NCBI GenBank assembly: GCA_030065735.1
Contig: JASJDD010000004.1
Coordinates: 1 to 35,856 of the forward strand
DNA length: 35,856 nt
Reading direction: 5' to 3'
From: Crocosphaera sp.
GTDB lineage: Bacteria > Cyanobacteriota > Cyanobacteriia > Cyanobacteriales > Microcystaceae
Shown piece after piece: positions 15,431 to 23,330 of the stretch. The notes below the pieces were generated by a model that saw only the letters and a program-made list of their open reading frames with translations, was not told where the DNA came from and searched no databases. The stretch's first letter is position 1. Every line of letters begins with the position of its first letter. Both the position numbers and the translations under genes were made by a program.

Positions 15431-15451
15431 TAGAATGTAGAATGTAGAATT
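15431..15451. repeat. Heptamer array TAGAATG x2 + TAGAATT
   Basis: Three consecutive heptamers of the same family as the arrays at 15216 and 12479, just upstream of the broken four-helix-bundle gene. Confidence 0.8.
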
Positions 15452-15580
15452 TAAAATCTAATGGGTTCTCAGTTCTAACATATCATTTCTGATTGCTATC
15501 TTTGCTATTATTGAGCATAACATGACGTTTAATTTATCTGCAATTGATGAAAACACCTAAATAAAAAATTGATTATTGTT

Positions 15581-15608
15581 TTCTAAATTCTAAATTCTAA
15601 ATTCTAAA
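15581..15608. repeat. Heptamer array TTCTAAA x4 (inverse orientation)
   Basis: Four perfect units; the reverse complement, TTTAGAA, is a rotation of the unit at 15216-15229. With the arrays at 15216 and 15431 it brackets a 390-base gap that otherwise holds only the broken four-helix-bundle gene. Confidence 0.85.
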
Positions 15609-15705
15609 TTTTTCTCAACCGACTAGCATTGTGATCGGTTAGCCTGGTAAACTAAAAGTTGAACGGTTATCCAATCTTTGAATCAATACAAATTAGACAA
15701 TACCA

Positions 15706-15960
15706 ATGGAAGCAATTACCAGTCATCAAGCTAAACAGCAATTAGATGAATTAATTAACCGAGTTATCCTAGATGGAGAACCCACCATTGTCTGTACTGA
15801 AGAAGGAAAACAAGCGGTTTTAATGTCCTTAGATGAGTTTAACGCTTGGCAAGAAACCTTCTATTTATTATCTAATCCTAGCAATGCTGAACATTTAAAA
15901 GAATCAATTGCACAAGCTAAGTCAGGAAAAACCTTGGTCAAGGAATTAATCGAGGAATGA
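15706..15960 (+). CDS. yefM: Phd/YefM family antitoxin
   Basis: 84 residues. The N-terminal DNA-binding/dimerisation region MEAITSHQAKQQLDELINRV and VLMSLDEFNAWQET identify the Phd/YefM antitoxin family; the C-terminal tail normally wraps the toxin. Its stop overlaps the start of the downstream YoeB gene by 4 bases (ATGA), the classic translationally coupled arrangement with antitoxin first. The pair is expected to be autorepressed. A short inverted repeat (AACCGA...TCGGTT, 15617-15640) lies upstream, but whether it is the operator is unknown. Confidence 0.9.
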   Translation: MEAITSHQAKQQLDELINRVILDGEPTIVCTEEGKQAVLMSLDEFNAWQETFYLLSNPSNAEHLKESIAQAKSGKTLVKELIEE

Positions 15961-16211
15961 AAATAACATTTACTGAAGCATCTTGGAAAGATTATCTTTG
16001 GTTTCAGGAAAACAATAAAAAGTTACTGAAAAGGATCAACTTATTAATCAAAGAAACACTGAGAAACCCTTTTGAGGGTATTGGTAAACCCGAACCCTTA
16101 AAAGCAAATTTATCAGGATATGGGTCAAGAAGAATTAACTCTGAACATCGTTTAGTTTATCAGGTATTCTCAGAAGAAATTATAATCATCTCCTGTCGTT
16201 TTCATTATTAA
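15957..16211 (+). CDS. yoeB: YoeB/Txe family mRNA interferase toxin
   Basis: 84 residues, the full YoeB length. YoeB is a RelE-fold, ribosome-dependent endoribonuclease. Recognisable features are the opening ITFTEASWKDYLWFQ, the central IKETLRNPFEGIGKPEPLK, the SRRINSEHRLVY block and the C-terminal CRFHY, which contains the conserved His-Tyr end needed for catalysis. It looks intact, unlike the two other toxin genes in this window. It overlaps yefM by 4 bases. Confidence 0.92.
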   Translation: MKITFTEASWKDYLWFQENNKKLLKRINLLIKETLRNPFEGIGKPEPLKANLSGYGSRRINSEHRLVYQVFSEEIIIISCRFHY

Positions 16212-16235
16212 TCAATTAATAAATTCAATATTTGA

Positions 16236-16463
16236 TTAACTTTTATCCATTCCTGTTAAGTGTCGAAGAATAATATCAATTTTGCCATTCATTTCTTTAA
16301 GTTCCTGTTTAACTTCATCAATATCTTTATCAAGCAACTCAAAAGCTTCTCCGATCCAACCTTTGGGATCGACCACATCATCTAATTCTTTATAACCGTC
16401 TTCAAGCTTATTGACCCTTCGTTCTAACGCTGACAGTCTTCGGTGAAATTCAAGGTCTGACAT
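16236..16463 (-). CDS. Small coiled-coil protein, function unknown
   Basis: 75 residues, highly charged, mostly helical, with heptad spacing in LSALERRVNKLEDGYKELDDV and in LLDKDIDEVKQELKEMNGKIDIILRHL. No signal peptide or membrane segment. It is convergent with yoeB (24 bases between stop codons). The domain style resembles the short coiled-coil proteins at 27387-28055, which also carry no known function. It may form oligomers; nothing more specific is visible. Confidence 0.6.
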   Translation of the reverse strand: MSDLEFHRRLSALERRVNKLEDGYKELDDVVDPKGWIGEAFELLDKDIDEVKQELKEMNGKIDIILRHLTGMDKS

Positions 16464-16872
16464 AGTGTTATTTACGTCTCAATTGATTAACGACTTATCT
16501 TTATTATGGATTAACTTTAGGGGTGTTGTTGAAAATTATTGTTATAAAACTTCATATTTATTAGTACATTTGCTCAAATTAATGGGTCAAATTGAGGCGA
16601 TAATGCTCTAATTTTTAGTTATGACAACGAAAAATAAAGGTTTGAGGTGTTTATTTTTCAAGTCGACAAACTGGCTACAGATTTTTAATCTCTATGATCA
16701 TACCACAAGCCCGTAACTTCGTTACTTATTGATAGTAATTCTCACACATTACGATATGTAAACAGTGCAATTGATATAAATTTCTTAGATTAAATTTTAT
16801 ATATAATAAGTTTTACTAATTAAAATAACTAAATTCTCTAAGAAACGATTTATAAATTACATCTTAAGATAA

Positions 16873-16974
16873 TATAGCAGTTCTCATACTTGTGAGGTAC
16901 ATAGGTTACCCTTTTGAGGCAGGAGGCAGGAGGCAGGAGTAAAGTGTACCTCATGAGTCCAAGAAATGCTATAA
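16873..16974. repeat. About 102-bp MITE-like element with long imperfect terminal inverted repeats
   Basis: The left end, TATAGCAGTTCT...TGAGGTACA, pairs over about 30 bases with the right end, TGTACCTCATGAG...ATGCTATA, with a few mismatches. The centre is a GGCAGGA heptamer run (16918-16938). No coding potential. Confidence 0.7.
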
Positions 16975-17035
16975 GGTGAGCAAGTGAGAAACTTATTTCA
17001 AAGCGATTATAATGTCTGAAAGACTTGCCCACCCT
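16974..17035. repeat. Possible second short inverted-repeat element
   Basis: AGGTGAGCAAG (16974-16984) and CTTGCCCACCCT (17024-17035) are inverted with one gap and one mismatch. The right end resembles common cyanobacterial MITE termini. Weaker than its neighbour. Confidence 0.35.
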
Positions 17036-17105
17036 ACGAAATTGATTGTCATAGGATCATATTTGTATTAGCGTCTTATTGTTATTTTCTTGAGAGGTTT
17101 TTACC

Positions 17106-17702
17106 ATGAAGCGCTTTCTATCTATTTTATTAATTAGTGCAGTTGCAACAGTTCCTAACATGGCTTTAAGCACTCCAATTTTACCCTCTTTGCTACTGTC
17201 TCAGCAAGATAAAGAAGAGAATGTTACGCAAAAAATTCAAGTTGCTTTTCCTGACTTTGCGGTGGTTTCTTTGAAATCAGGAAATAGGACAACAGGAAAC
17301 TTTATCGATTTGAATAATCGTAGTTTAATCATTAGTTTTAAAGGTTATACCACTGGTATTTCTTTAAATGAAATTAAATCTATTGAGTTCAAGGATAAAG
17401 TGTTGATTCCTGCTGATGAAACGGTTATTTGTCAACAAAGTAATAACCAATGTCATCAAGTTATTTTTACTCAAAATCAAGAACATAAAATAACCGTTCT
17501 TGAGAATATTCCCATGACTAACTTAAGTTTATTTCAAGGAGCAAAAACCGCTTTATTAACTCTTCCTAAACCTTCAGAAGATGAGGAAACAGAAAATATT
17601 AATGATTTATCTAACGAAAATATTAACATTATTAACTCTTTAGAAATAGACGAATCAGGACAATTGATAACCATAACTCTAATCCCAACTCAGCGTAAAT
17701 AA
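17106..17702 (+). CDS. Secreted or periplasmic hypothetical protein
   Basis: 198 residues with a clear Sec signal peptide: MKRFLSILLISAVATVP, with cleavage probable near residues 20-25. The mature part is beta-rich (VVSLKSGNRTTGNFIDLNNRSLIISFKGY) and contains a CQQSNNQC pair that could form a disulfide. An acidic, Asn-rich tail follows. I do not recognise the family. The ATG at 17106 follows a TTGAGAGG stretch that could act as the ribosome binding site. rqcH follows 74 bases later on the same strand but is unlikely to be functionally linked. Confidence 0.7.
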   Translation: MKRFLSILLISAVATVPNMALSTPILPSLLLSQQDKEENVTQKIQVAFPDFAVVSLKSGNRTTGNFIDLNNRSLIISFKGYTTGISLNEIKSIEFKDKVLIPADETVICQQSNNQCHQVIFTQNQEHKITVLENIPMTNLSLFQGAKTALLTLPKPSEDEETENINDLSNENINIINSLEIDESGQLITITLIPTQRK

Positions 17703-17776
17703 AAAAATATAATACTTCTTTTCATCTCAGCTAAAATCTGAGAAAATAGAAGATAATGAGTTATTAATTAACTACT

Positions 17777-19513
17777 ATGCAGTCCGTTGATGTTACCACC
17801 TTAACCGCCATTTGTCATGATCTACAAACCCATTGGATACCTGCTAAAGTTGAACAAGTTTATCAACGCGATCGCTATACCATTTCTATTGCTTTACGTA
17901 CGTTAAAAAAACGTAGTTGGTTAACCATTTCGTGGCATCCTCAAGCGGCTAGATTATGTATGGGAGATCCCCCACCAAGAACTCCCGATACGTTTACCTT
18001 TAGCGATCAATTACGTCATCAATTAAATGGATTTGCTCTCACTGCTTTAACAATGATTTCACCTTGGGAAAGGGTGGTTAATTTACAATTTGCTAAACGT
18101 CCAGGAGATGAACCCGTTTGGCATCTTTTTGTCGAAATTATGGGTAAATATAGTAATGTTATTTTAACGGATAATAAGCAGCAAATTGTTACAGTTGCCC
18201 ATCAAGTTAATGCCAATCAATCTACGATTAGAACCGTACAAACAGGACAACCCTATGAACTTCCTCCCGCTTTAACAGGGACATTTCCAAAATTAGAAGA
18301 AACACAAGAAAGATGGCAAGAAAGAGTTAGTTTAATTCCTGGTTCTCTGAAAAAACAATTATTAAATAGTTATCGAGGTTTAAGTCCTGCTGTTGCTTCT
18401 TCTATGATTCAAAAAGCTGATTTACAATCACAAATTTCTACAGAAATGTTAATAGAAAAAGATTGGGATAAATTATATAAACTTTGGCAGTTTTGGTTAG
18501 AAACTTTACAAACCAAAAATTTTGAACCAGGCTACACTGAGGACGGTTATACTGTTTTAGGTTGGGAAACTATTGAAAAAAATATTAATATTCAAACCTT
18601 GATCAATAATTATTATACTAACGAAATTAACCAAGAAAAATTCAAACAACTAAGACACCAACTTCAACAAAAACTAAAATCTTGCTTGAAAAAACTGTAT
18701 AGTAAAGCTAATAATTTTCAACAAAAAATGCAGCAATCTTCAGAAGCTGATGAATATCGTAAAAAAGGGGATTTATTAATGGCCCATTCTTATCTTTGGG
18801 AACCAGGTATGAATTCCATGACTTTGAATGATTTTGAAACCGAAAAACCCATAAAAATTCCTTTAAACCCTGAAAAAAATGGCATCCAAAATGCCCAACT
18901 TTTCTATAAAAAACATCAAAAATTGAAACGAGCAAAAGGTGTAGTGGAACCCTTATTAAAAGAAGTTCAAGAAGAAATTAATTACTTAGAACAAGTAGAA
19001 GACAGCTTACAACAAATTGATCATTATCACTCACCTGAAGACCTACAAACTCTCGAAGAAATCAAAGAAGAATTAATTCAACAAAATTATTTACCCTCTC
19101 CTCCCCAACAAACCCCGAATATCCCTGATGAGTCCCAACCCTATCAACATAAAACTCCATCAGGGTTTGAAGTGTGGATCGGTCGTAATAACCGACAAAA
19201 CGATCGCCTCACCTTTCGTACCGCCGGGGACTATGATTTATGGTTTCATACCCAAGAAAGTGCCGGCAGTCATGTATTATTGAGGCTTGAACCAGGGTCT
19301 AAACCCAATGAAGCTGATTTACATTGTGCTGCTGATTGGGCCGCTTATTACAGTCGGGCCCGCCAAAGTGAGCAAGTCCCCGTAGTTTACACAGAACCTA
19401 AATACGTCTATAAACCCAAAGGAGCCAAACCTGGCATGGTCATCTATAAACGAGAACGAGTCCTTTGGGGACAACCACATAAGATACAATGCTACCTAAA
19501 AAATCAAGGTTAA
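17777..19513 (+). CDS. rqcH: Rqc2/RqcH-type NFACT protein, ribosome-associated quality control
   Basis: 578 residues, full length for the NFACT family (also annotated fibronectin-binding/FbpA). The N-terminal NFACT-N domain starts QSVDVTTLTAICHDLQ and includes VEIMGKYSNVILTD. A central long coiled coil (about 280-450) is evident from LRHQLQQKLKSCLKKLY and LLKEVQEEINYLEQVEDSL. The C-terminal NFACT-R domain has SGFEVWIGRNNRQND, DYDLWFHTQESAGSHVLLR and PKGAKPGMVIYKRER. The bacterial protein binds obstructed 50S subunits and adds C-terminal alanine tails to stalled nascent chains. Start ATG 17777. It is followed by a candidate small RNA. Confidence 0.92.
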   Translation: MQSVDVTTLTAICHDLQTHWIPAKVEQVYQRDRYTISIALRTLKKRSWLTISWHPQAARLCMGDPPPRTPDTFTFSDQLRHQLNGFALTALTMISPWERVVNLQFAKRPGDEPVWHLFVEIMGKYSNVILTDNKQQIVTVAHQVNANQSTIRTVQTGQPYELPPALTGTFPKLEETQERWQERVSLIPGSLKKQLLNSYRGLSPAVASSMIQKADLQSQISTEMLIEKDWDKLYKLWQFWLETLQTKNFEPGYTEDGYTVLGWETIEKNINIQTLINNYYTNEINQEKFKQLRHQLQQKLKSCLKKLYSKANNFQQKMQQSSEADEYRKKGDLLMAHSYLWEPGMNSMTLNDFETEKPIKIPLNPEKNGIQNAQLFYKKHQKLKRAKGVVEPLLKEVQEEINYLEQVEDSLQQIDHYHSPEDLQTLEEIKEELIQQNYLPSPPQQTPNIPDESQPYQHKTPSGFEVWIGRNNRQNDRLTFRTAGDYDLWFHTQESAGSHVLLRLEPGSKPNEADLHCAADWAAYYSRARQSEQVPVVYTEPKYVYKPKGAKPGMVIYKRERVLWGQPHKIQCYLKNQG

Positions 19514-19533
19514 GACAAATATTTTAAATATTG

Positions 19534-19563
19534 TTTACAAAAATTCGTGTCTGATGTTACAAT
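19534..19563 (+). promoter_or_regulatory. Candidate sigma-70-type promoter of a small RNA
   Basis: A TTTACA -35-like box at 19534-19539 and a TACAAT -10-like box at 19558-19563, 18 bases apart. Expected start near 19570. There is no coding region before the terminator at 19652. Confidence 0.5.
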
Positions 19564-19569
19564 TTAGTT

Positions 19570-19683
19570 ATAGAAATCGACTGGTTAGCGAATTTGGGAA
19601 CGCGCCACCCGATTTCCTCAAAGAACAACAACAATATTTTTATTAGGGTATCCAGCGACTGCGATCGCTGGTTTTTGTTTTTG
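19570..19683 (+). ncRNA. Candidate small RNA of about 110 nt
   Basis: Delimited by the promoter-like sequence at 19534-19563 and the intrinsic terminator at 19652-19683. No open reading frame of note lies between. The interior includes a GGGAACGCGCCACCCG stretch, which is GC-rich against an AT-rich background. I do not recognise it as a known cyanobacterial RNA (not Yfr1 or Yfr2 by motif). It could alternatively be the 3' trailer of rqcH. Confidence 0.45.
19652..19683 (+). terminator. Rho-independent terminator containing a HIP1 site
   Basis: The 7-bp stem CCAGCGA/TCGCTGG with a 6-base loop is followed by GTTTTTGTTTTT-like T tract. The HIP1 octamer GCGATCGC (19661-19668) forms part of the loop and 3' stem arm. 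Confidence 0.75.
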
Positions 19684-19787
19684 ATAACTTAAGTTTGAGG
19701 TTAAGATCAAATTAACTTAACTTAGAGATTATCCTATCTGATGGGCGATCGCTAAACTAAATAGAGAAGAAGAGGGAGACTCAACCC

Positions 19788-20042
19788 ATGTTAAAACAAC
19801 TTGATCGAATTACCTTTAACCCAAAAATCATGACAGGGAAAGCTTGTATTAGAGGAATGCGTATCCCTGTTTCTTTAATTCTTAATTTAGTCGCTAACGG
19901 TAAAACAACAGAGGAAATTATAGAAGACTATCCTTATATTGAACCTGAAGACATCAAACAATGTTTACTTTATGCTGCTTGGTTGAGTGAAGAAAGGGTT
20001 ATTCCTATTAATAGTCCTGAAAAAGTGGAGTCAGGTAAATGA
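19788..20042 (+). CDS. DUF433 antitoxin-like protein
   Basis: 84 residues. The opening RITFNPKIMTGKACIRGMRIPV and later TTEEIIEDYPYIEPEDIKQCL are the signature of DUF433 proteins, winged-helix antitoxins that usually precede a DUF5615 PIN-like toxin. The start ATG 19788 follows a GAGGGAGA ribosome-binding-like stretch. The stop overlaps the next start by 4 bases (ATGA), but that downstream toxin frame is broken, so this is now an orphan antitoxin. Confidence 0.88.
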   Translation: MLKQLDRITFNPKIMTGKACIRGMRIPVSLILNLVANGKTTEEIIEDYPYIEPEDIKQCLLYAAWLSEERVIPINSPEKVESGK

Positions 20043-20122
20043 AATTTTTAGCTGATATGGGAATCTCACCAAATACAGTTATTTGCTTGAAAAGTTTCAG
20101 AATTCGTAATTTACCCATATAA
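20039..20122 (+). pseudogene. Truncated DUF5615 (PIN-like) toxin
   Basis: 27 codons beginning MKFLADMGISPNTVICLKS, matching the N-terminus of DUF5615 toxins, including the first conserved acidic residue (Asp6). The frame then diverges and stops. The rest of the usual 110-120-residue protein is absent from the sequence downstream, which leads into an unrelated minus-strand gene. The ATG overlaps the antitoxin stop. Confidence 0.8.
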
Positions 20123-20135
20123 AGCGATTGAGTCT

Positions 20136-20540
20136 TCATTTTTTTTTATTCTTTTTACTCTTCTTATTTTTTTCGTTTCCTGTTTCCCTCCATCTACCAT
20201 TGTTAAAAGCTACCGATACTGCGCCTACATGAGATAAGGCAACAGGATAAGATATCCCATTATTTCCTAAAAGAAAACCTACATTGATGGTTCGCGGTGA
20301 AACATCAATAAAGTGATCAATTTTGATTACTGTTTTTTGATTTGATAATTCATCTATTTTGTGCTTAGGATGAAGTTCTTCTGCACGGGGTTTATCGGTT
20401 TTGCTATCTTCCTCATTGCCAATAAGTTGCTGTAGAATTTCCTCTGGTAATGACTCTGAGGAATTCCAGATTTTTATGCCATGAGGTTCTAATTTTTTGC
20501 GAAATTGCTTAATAGAGTCAATATTCTTAACTGCAAGCAT
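20136..20540 (-). CDS. Hypothetical protein with Lys-rich tail
   Basis: 134 residues, unrecognised. The N-terminal 40 residues are helical with KQFRKKLEPHGIKIWNS and LPEEILQQLIGNEED. A middle charged linker follows, then a hydrophobic region, DVSPRTINVGFLLGNNGISYPVALSHVGAVSVAFNNGRW, resembling a small beta domain. It ends in a very basic tail, KNKKSKKNKKK, coded by an A-rich stretch that may be replication-slippage prone. There is no signal peptide. It is convergent with the broken toxin. The conserved-looking middle region favours a real gene. Confidence 0.5.
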   Translation of the reverse strand: MLAVKNIDSIKQFRKKLEPHGIKIWNSSESLPEEILQQLIGNEEDSKTDKPRAEELHPKHKIDELSNQKTVIKIDHFIDVSPRTINVGFLLGNNGISYPVALSHVGAVSVAFNNGRWRETGNEKNKKSKKNKKK

Positions 20541-20658
20541 TTTAGTAACTTACTTTGTTTTTTCCCTCTGATAAATTTTATCCAACTACACTAGAATAAC
20601 GGATAAACTCTGATCAAGAAACGGAAATTACCGAGAATAATTAACTAATATACTAATA

Positions 20659-20732
20659 TGGCTCGAGGCAGATTTGAACTGCCGACCTTGGGCTTATGAG
20701 TCCCCTGCTCTAACCAACTGAGCTACCGAGCC
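20659..20732 (-). tRNA. tRNA-Met (CAT anticodon)
   Basis: On the minus strand, the 5' arm GGCTCGG pairs with TCGAGCC at the 3' end (one G-T pair). The D arm GCTC...GAGC, the anticodon loop CTCATAA with anticodon CAT, and a T arm with GGTTCAAAT-like GTTCAAATC are all present. Length 74 with the discriminator A; CCA is not encoded. The anticodon stem is less regular than the other arms. Elongator Met is more likely than initiator; a lysidine-modified Ile tRNA cannot be fully excluded. Confidence 0.9.
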
Positions 20733-20863
20733 GTTATTTTTAGACCTTTTCTAGTATAAAACACTAAACACTAAATGTCTACCCTCTAACCCAAAAGAAA
20801 TCAGAGAAGAAACAACTTCTCTGATCTAATCCCATCGCTTCAATTCACAAACGAGACAATGAG

Positions 20864-22924
20864 TTAACGATTCTTTTTAGGTAAGAAAGCCATGGGATTT
20901 TGTGCGCCTCTACCTTTGGGATGAATTTCATAGTGAAGGTGGGGACCGGTACTATAACCGGTGCTACCCATTTCCGCAATTTGTTGGCCTTGTTCTACTT
21001 TTTGGCCACGACGGACTAAAATACGGCTATTGTGGGCGTATAAGGTGACGCTACCATCGGGATGACGTAGTTTAACCAAATTACCGTAACCGCCAGAATT
21101 CCAGCCTGCGGTGATAACTTCTCCAGGAGCAGAGGCCATAATCGGAGTTCCCACGGGAGCAGCGATATCAATCCCTTTGTGCATTCTGCCCCAACGACGA
21201 CCAAACCCAGAGGTTAGCACCCCTTTACTGGGCCAGATATGGCCGGTAAACTTCATGGGAGCATCGGGAAGAAAATCATCGGGGTTGGATATGCCAGGAA
21301 GATCCGGACCGACAGCGGTTCCGACAGGAATCTCAAAGGCGTTGTTGTAAATAGCAGGATTACTAGGGGCAACACTGATTAATTCAGGCTTTCTGTTATT
21401 TAACCGTTCTTCGATCGCCTGTTGAGGAGAGGTAATGTCTCGGCGATCGCTTGACCATTCAGGGTTTAATGCTTCTCCGACTACGGTTTTATTAGAAGGA
21501 CGGGGTTGATCCAAAGAAATCTCTGTCTCTGGTTGTCCATAATCTCGTTGTAAACTAACGATGTCAGCTTTTAACTTGTCGGTATGGGATTGTTGAGCGC
21601 TGGAAATTTGGATTTGCCCTGATTGAGTTTCACGGCTCGAAACAAAGCTTCTTGGAGACCGAGTTTGTGAGCGGAATTGCTCAAACACAGAAGGTAAGGT
21701 GCTTCTTTGAGGTTGCTGAGCTTGAGCGATCGCCTCTTTTTGAGGAATCATCAAGGTTTGATTGACCCGAATTAAATTGGCGTTGCTAATCCCGTTAGCA
21801 CGAATTAATTCTTGGGTGGAAATCCCGTGACGACGGGCAATACTGTTGAGAGTGTCCCCTGGACGAACCCGATAGCTTTTGTCTGTGACTCGAAGGGTGG
21901 GTTGAGGCACCATCGGTTTTCTTGGCTGTATGAAAGAGGTTTGTTCGGGGGTTGTCAAATCGATGGATTGAGGAGTGTTGAGCGTTTCCTCTTCTTCTGC
22001 GGGAGTCACATTGATGGAAATGGGTTGCTCCGATTCAATCTTGGCGGTGGTTTGGGGTTGTAGAGAGGGAACCACAGGAAGATTTGATTGCCCATTTTTC
22101 TCTAAGATTGACCCTTTAACCGAAGCAAATTCTTCTTTTTCTTCCTCAGCACCTACCCTATGCTCTTGGGTTTCAGGCGTAAATACAGGAATTTCAATGG
22201 CTTGGGCTACTTCGACTTTTTCTACCTTAACCACAGGAGCCACTTTTGCTTGTTCTTGTGACTGGTTAAGGGGTTGACTCACATCAGCAATGGTTTCTCC
22301 GTCTACTGTGGTTTTAGCGTCTTCGGTTTTCAGTTCGGCTAAGCTGTCTTGAAGTCGCTTTCGGGTTTCTCTGAGGTGATCAAGAGAGGTATTGACTGAT
22401 TTTGCCCCAACATTTTTATTTTTCGGCCCAGTCTCTGGGGAGCTTTTCGGGGTAAGTTTCTGAACTGAATCCTTAGCAGAAGGAATTTTTATGCTTTCCC
22501 CTGGCTCTAATTTAGCAGTAATGGCCAGATTGTTGATAGCTGCGATCGCGTCTGGTTTAACTTGATAGTGGTTAGCCAGTTGGGTGATGGTGTCTCCCTC
22601 TTCTACCTTGTGCTTAAGGGCTAAAGGTGCCAGTTGGCTATCTCTGGTTTGCAGATCAGATAGATTAGGAAGACTCGGAATAGCTGTATTCGCCGTTACA
22701 GCATTGGCTGCCATGGCTGCTTTATCTTGGCTCAATAATATTCCGGTTGCGCCCATAGAAATGGCTAATCCGATCATGGCCGCTGAGCGACGAACACGGC
22801 TTTTTTCACTTGAGGCTAGTTTGTTTTGAGAGTCTTCTGAAGAAGATATTGCCTCTAGTTTGGTATAGTCTGCCAAACACGAAGACATTGCTGTTAGTTC
22901 GTTGAATTTACCTTTCAAGGACAA
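20864..22924 (-). CDS. LysM-containing M23 family metallopeptidase (murein endopeptidase type)
   Basis: 686 residues. An N-terminal hydrophobic segment (AAMIGLAISMGATGILLSQ, about residues 48-66) probably anchors or exports the protein. A first LysM domain (HKVEEGDTITQLANHY, about 109-150) and a second (YRVRPGDTLNSIARRHGI, about 352-396) bind peptidoglycan. The C-terminal M23 domain (about 565-680) has the zinc ligands in HKGIDIAAPVGTP and HLHYEI. The middle is low-complexity and Gln/Pro/Glu-rich. It probably cleaves peptidoglycan cross-links or activates amidases at division. Start: TTG 22924 lies directly on a GGAGG, so the TTG two codons later (22918) has better spacing; an ATG at 22888 is also possible. 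Confidence 0.88.
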   Translation of the reverse strand: MSLKGKFNELTAMSSCLADYTKLEAISSSEDSQNKLASSEKSRVRRSAAMIGLAISMGATGILLSQDKAAMAANAVTANTAIPSLPNLSDLQTRDSQLAPLALKHKVEEGDTITQLANHYQVKPDAIAAINNLAITAKLEPGESIKIPSAKDSVQKLTPKSSPETGPKNKNVGAKSVNTSLDHLRETRKRLQDSLAELKTEDAKTTVDGETIADVSQPLNQSQEQAKVAPVVKVEKVEVAQAIEIPVFTPETQEHRVGAEEEKEEFASVKGSILEKNGQSNLPVVPSLQPQTTAKIESEQPISINVTPAEEEETLNTPQSIDLTTPEQTSFIQPRKPMVPQPTLRVTDKSYRVRPGDTLNSIARRHGISTQELIRANGISNANLIRVNQTLMIPQKEAIAQAQQPQRSTLPSVFEQFRSQTRSPRSFVSSRETQSGQIQISSAQQSHTDKLKADIVSLQRDYGQPETEISLDQPRPSNKTVVGEALNPEWSSDRRDITSPQQAIEERLNNRKPELISVAPSNPAIYNNAFEIPVGTAVGPDLPGISNPDDFLPDAPMKFTGHIWPSKGVLTSGFGRRWGRMHKGIDIAAPVGTPIMASAPGEVITAGWNSGGYGNLVKLRHPDGSVTLYAHNSRILVRRGQKVEQGQQIAEMGSTGYSTGPHLHYEIHPKGRGAQNPMAFLPKKNR

Positions 22925-23052
22925 CCTCCTACTGTGTGAACGAGCGATTTGGACTATCTAGAGTCTTTCGGGATGATGTTTTACTGAGTAGACCTATCAA
23001 AAGTTAGTTTTAATTCAGATTGCCAATTAAGTCAATATACCTAGTCTATATG

Positions 23053-23190
23053 TTATGAGAAATTAACTTGTTTTGCCCATTTTAAACAAGCGTGAATTGA
23101 TTGTAATCTACTCAGCCATTCTTCATCTATCTTTAATAATTGTTGCAAGACGCGAGTTGGTTGACGATTCGGTTCCTCAAAAGGTTTCAT
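23053..23190 (-). CDS. Possible small protein, 45 residues
   Basis: An ATG-started frame of 45 codons encoding a charged N-terminus (MKPFEEPNRQPTRVLQQLL) and an amphipathic helix (IDEEWLSRLQSIHACLKWA). A stop codon lies immediately upstream in frame. No ribosome binding site is clear and I know no homologue. The codon and amino-acid make-up look protein-like. It is the only candidate gene in the 406-base gap between the LysM/M23 gene and trmL. Confidence 0.3.
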   Translation of the reverse strand: MKPFEEPNRQPTRVLQQLLKIDEEWLSRLQSIHACLKWAKQVNFS

Positions 23191-23259
23191 CTAGGTGTCG
23201 GTTTTTGGCTCAAAATACTGATGTCATGGGTTTTTTACGTTTTAGCCACCCTATTTTGT

Positions 23260-23280
23260 CGTTCTCTTTTCCAGAGAACG
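23260..23280. other. Hairpin downstream of trmL
   Basis: CGTTCTCT and AGAGAACG form an 8-bp stem with a 5-base loop. It lies about 50 bases after the trmL stop codon. A run of T is not present on either side, so a terminator role is only possible. Confidence 0.4.
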
Positions 23281-23330
23281 AATGATAGAAATTTCTTATG
23301 AAAAATATGAACAATACTGTACCTTAATTG

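Larger units (their letters stand above)
16464..17105. other. Gene-free stretch, AT-rich with two inverted-repeat elements
   Basis: No convincing gene. A 31-codon open frame at 16621-16716 has no recognised similarity. The right half holds two small inverted-repeat elements (16873-16974 and 16974-17035). The promoter of the secreted protein at 17106 presumably lies at the right edge, but I could not define it. Confidence 0.5.

Noticed and set aside
12479-15608. Repeated heptamers as a CRISPR-like array
   Set aside because: Units are 7 bases in direct contiguous runs without spacers; no Cas gene is present. They are STRR-type repeats.
16621-16716. 31-codon open reading frame in the 16.5-17.1 kb gap
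   Set aside because: Short, no ribosome binding site, no recognised motif; may be chance or a very old fragment.
21111-22829. Several plus-strand open frames opposite the LysM/M23 gene
   Set aside because: They are antisense shadows of a well-supported gene and have atypical composition (Ser/Trp/Cys-rich).
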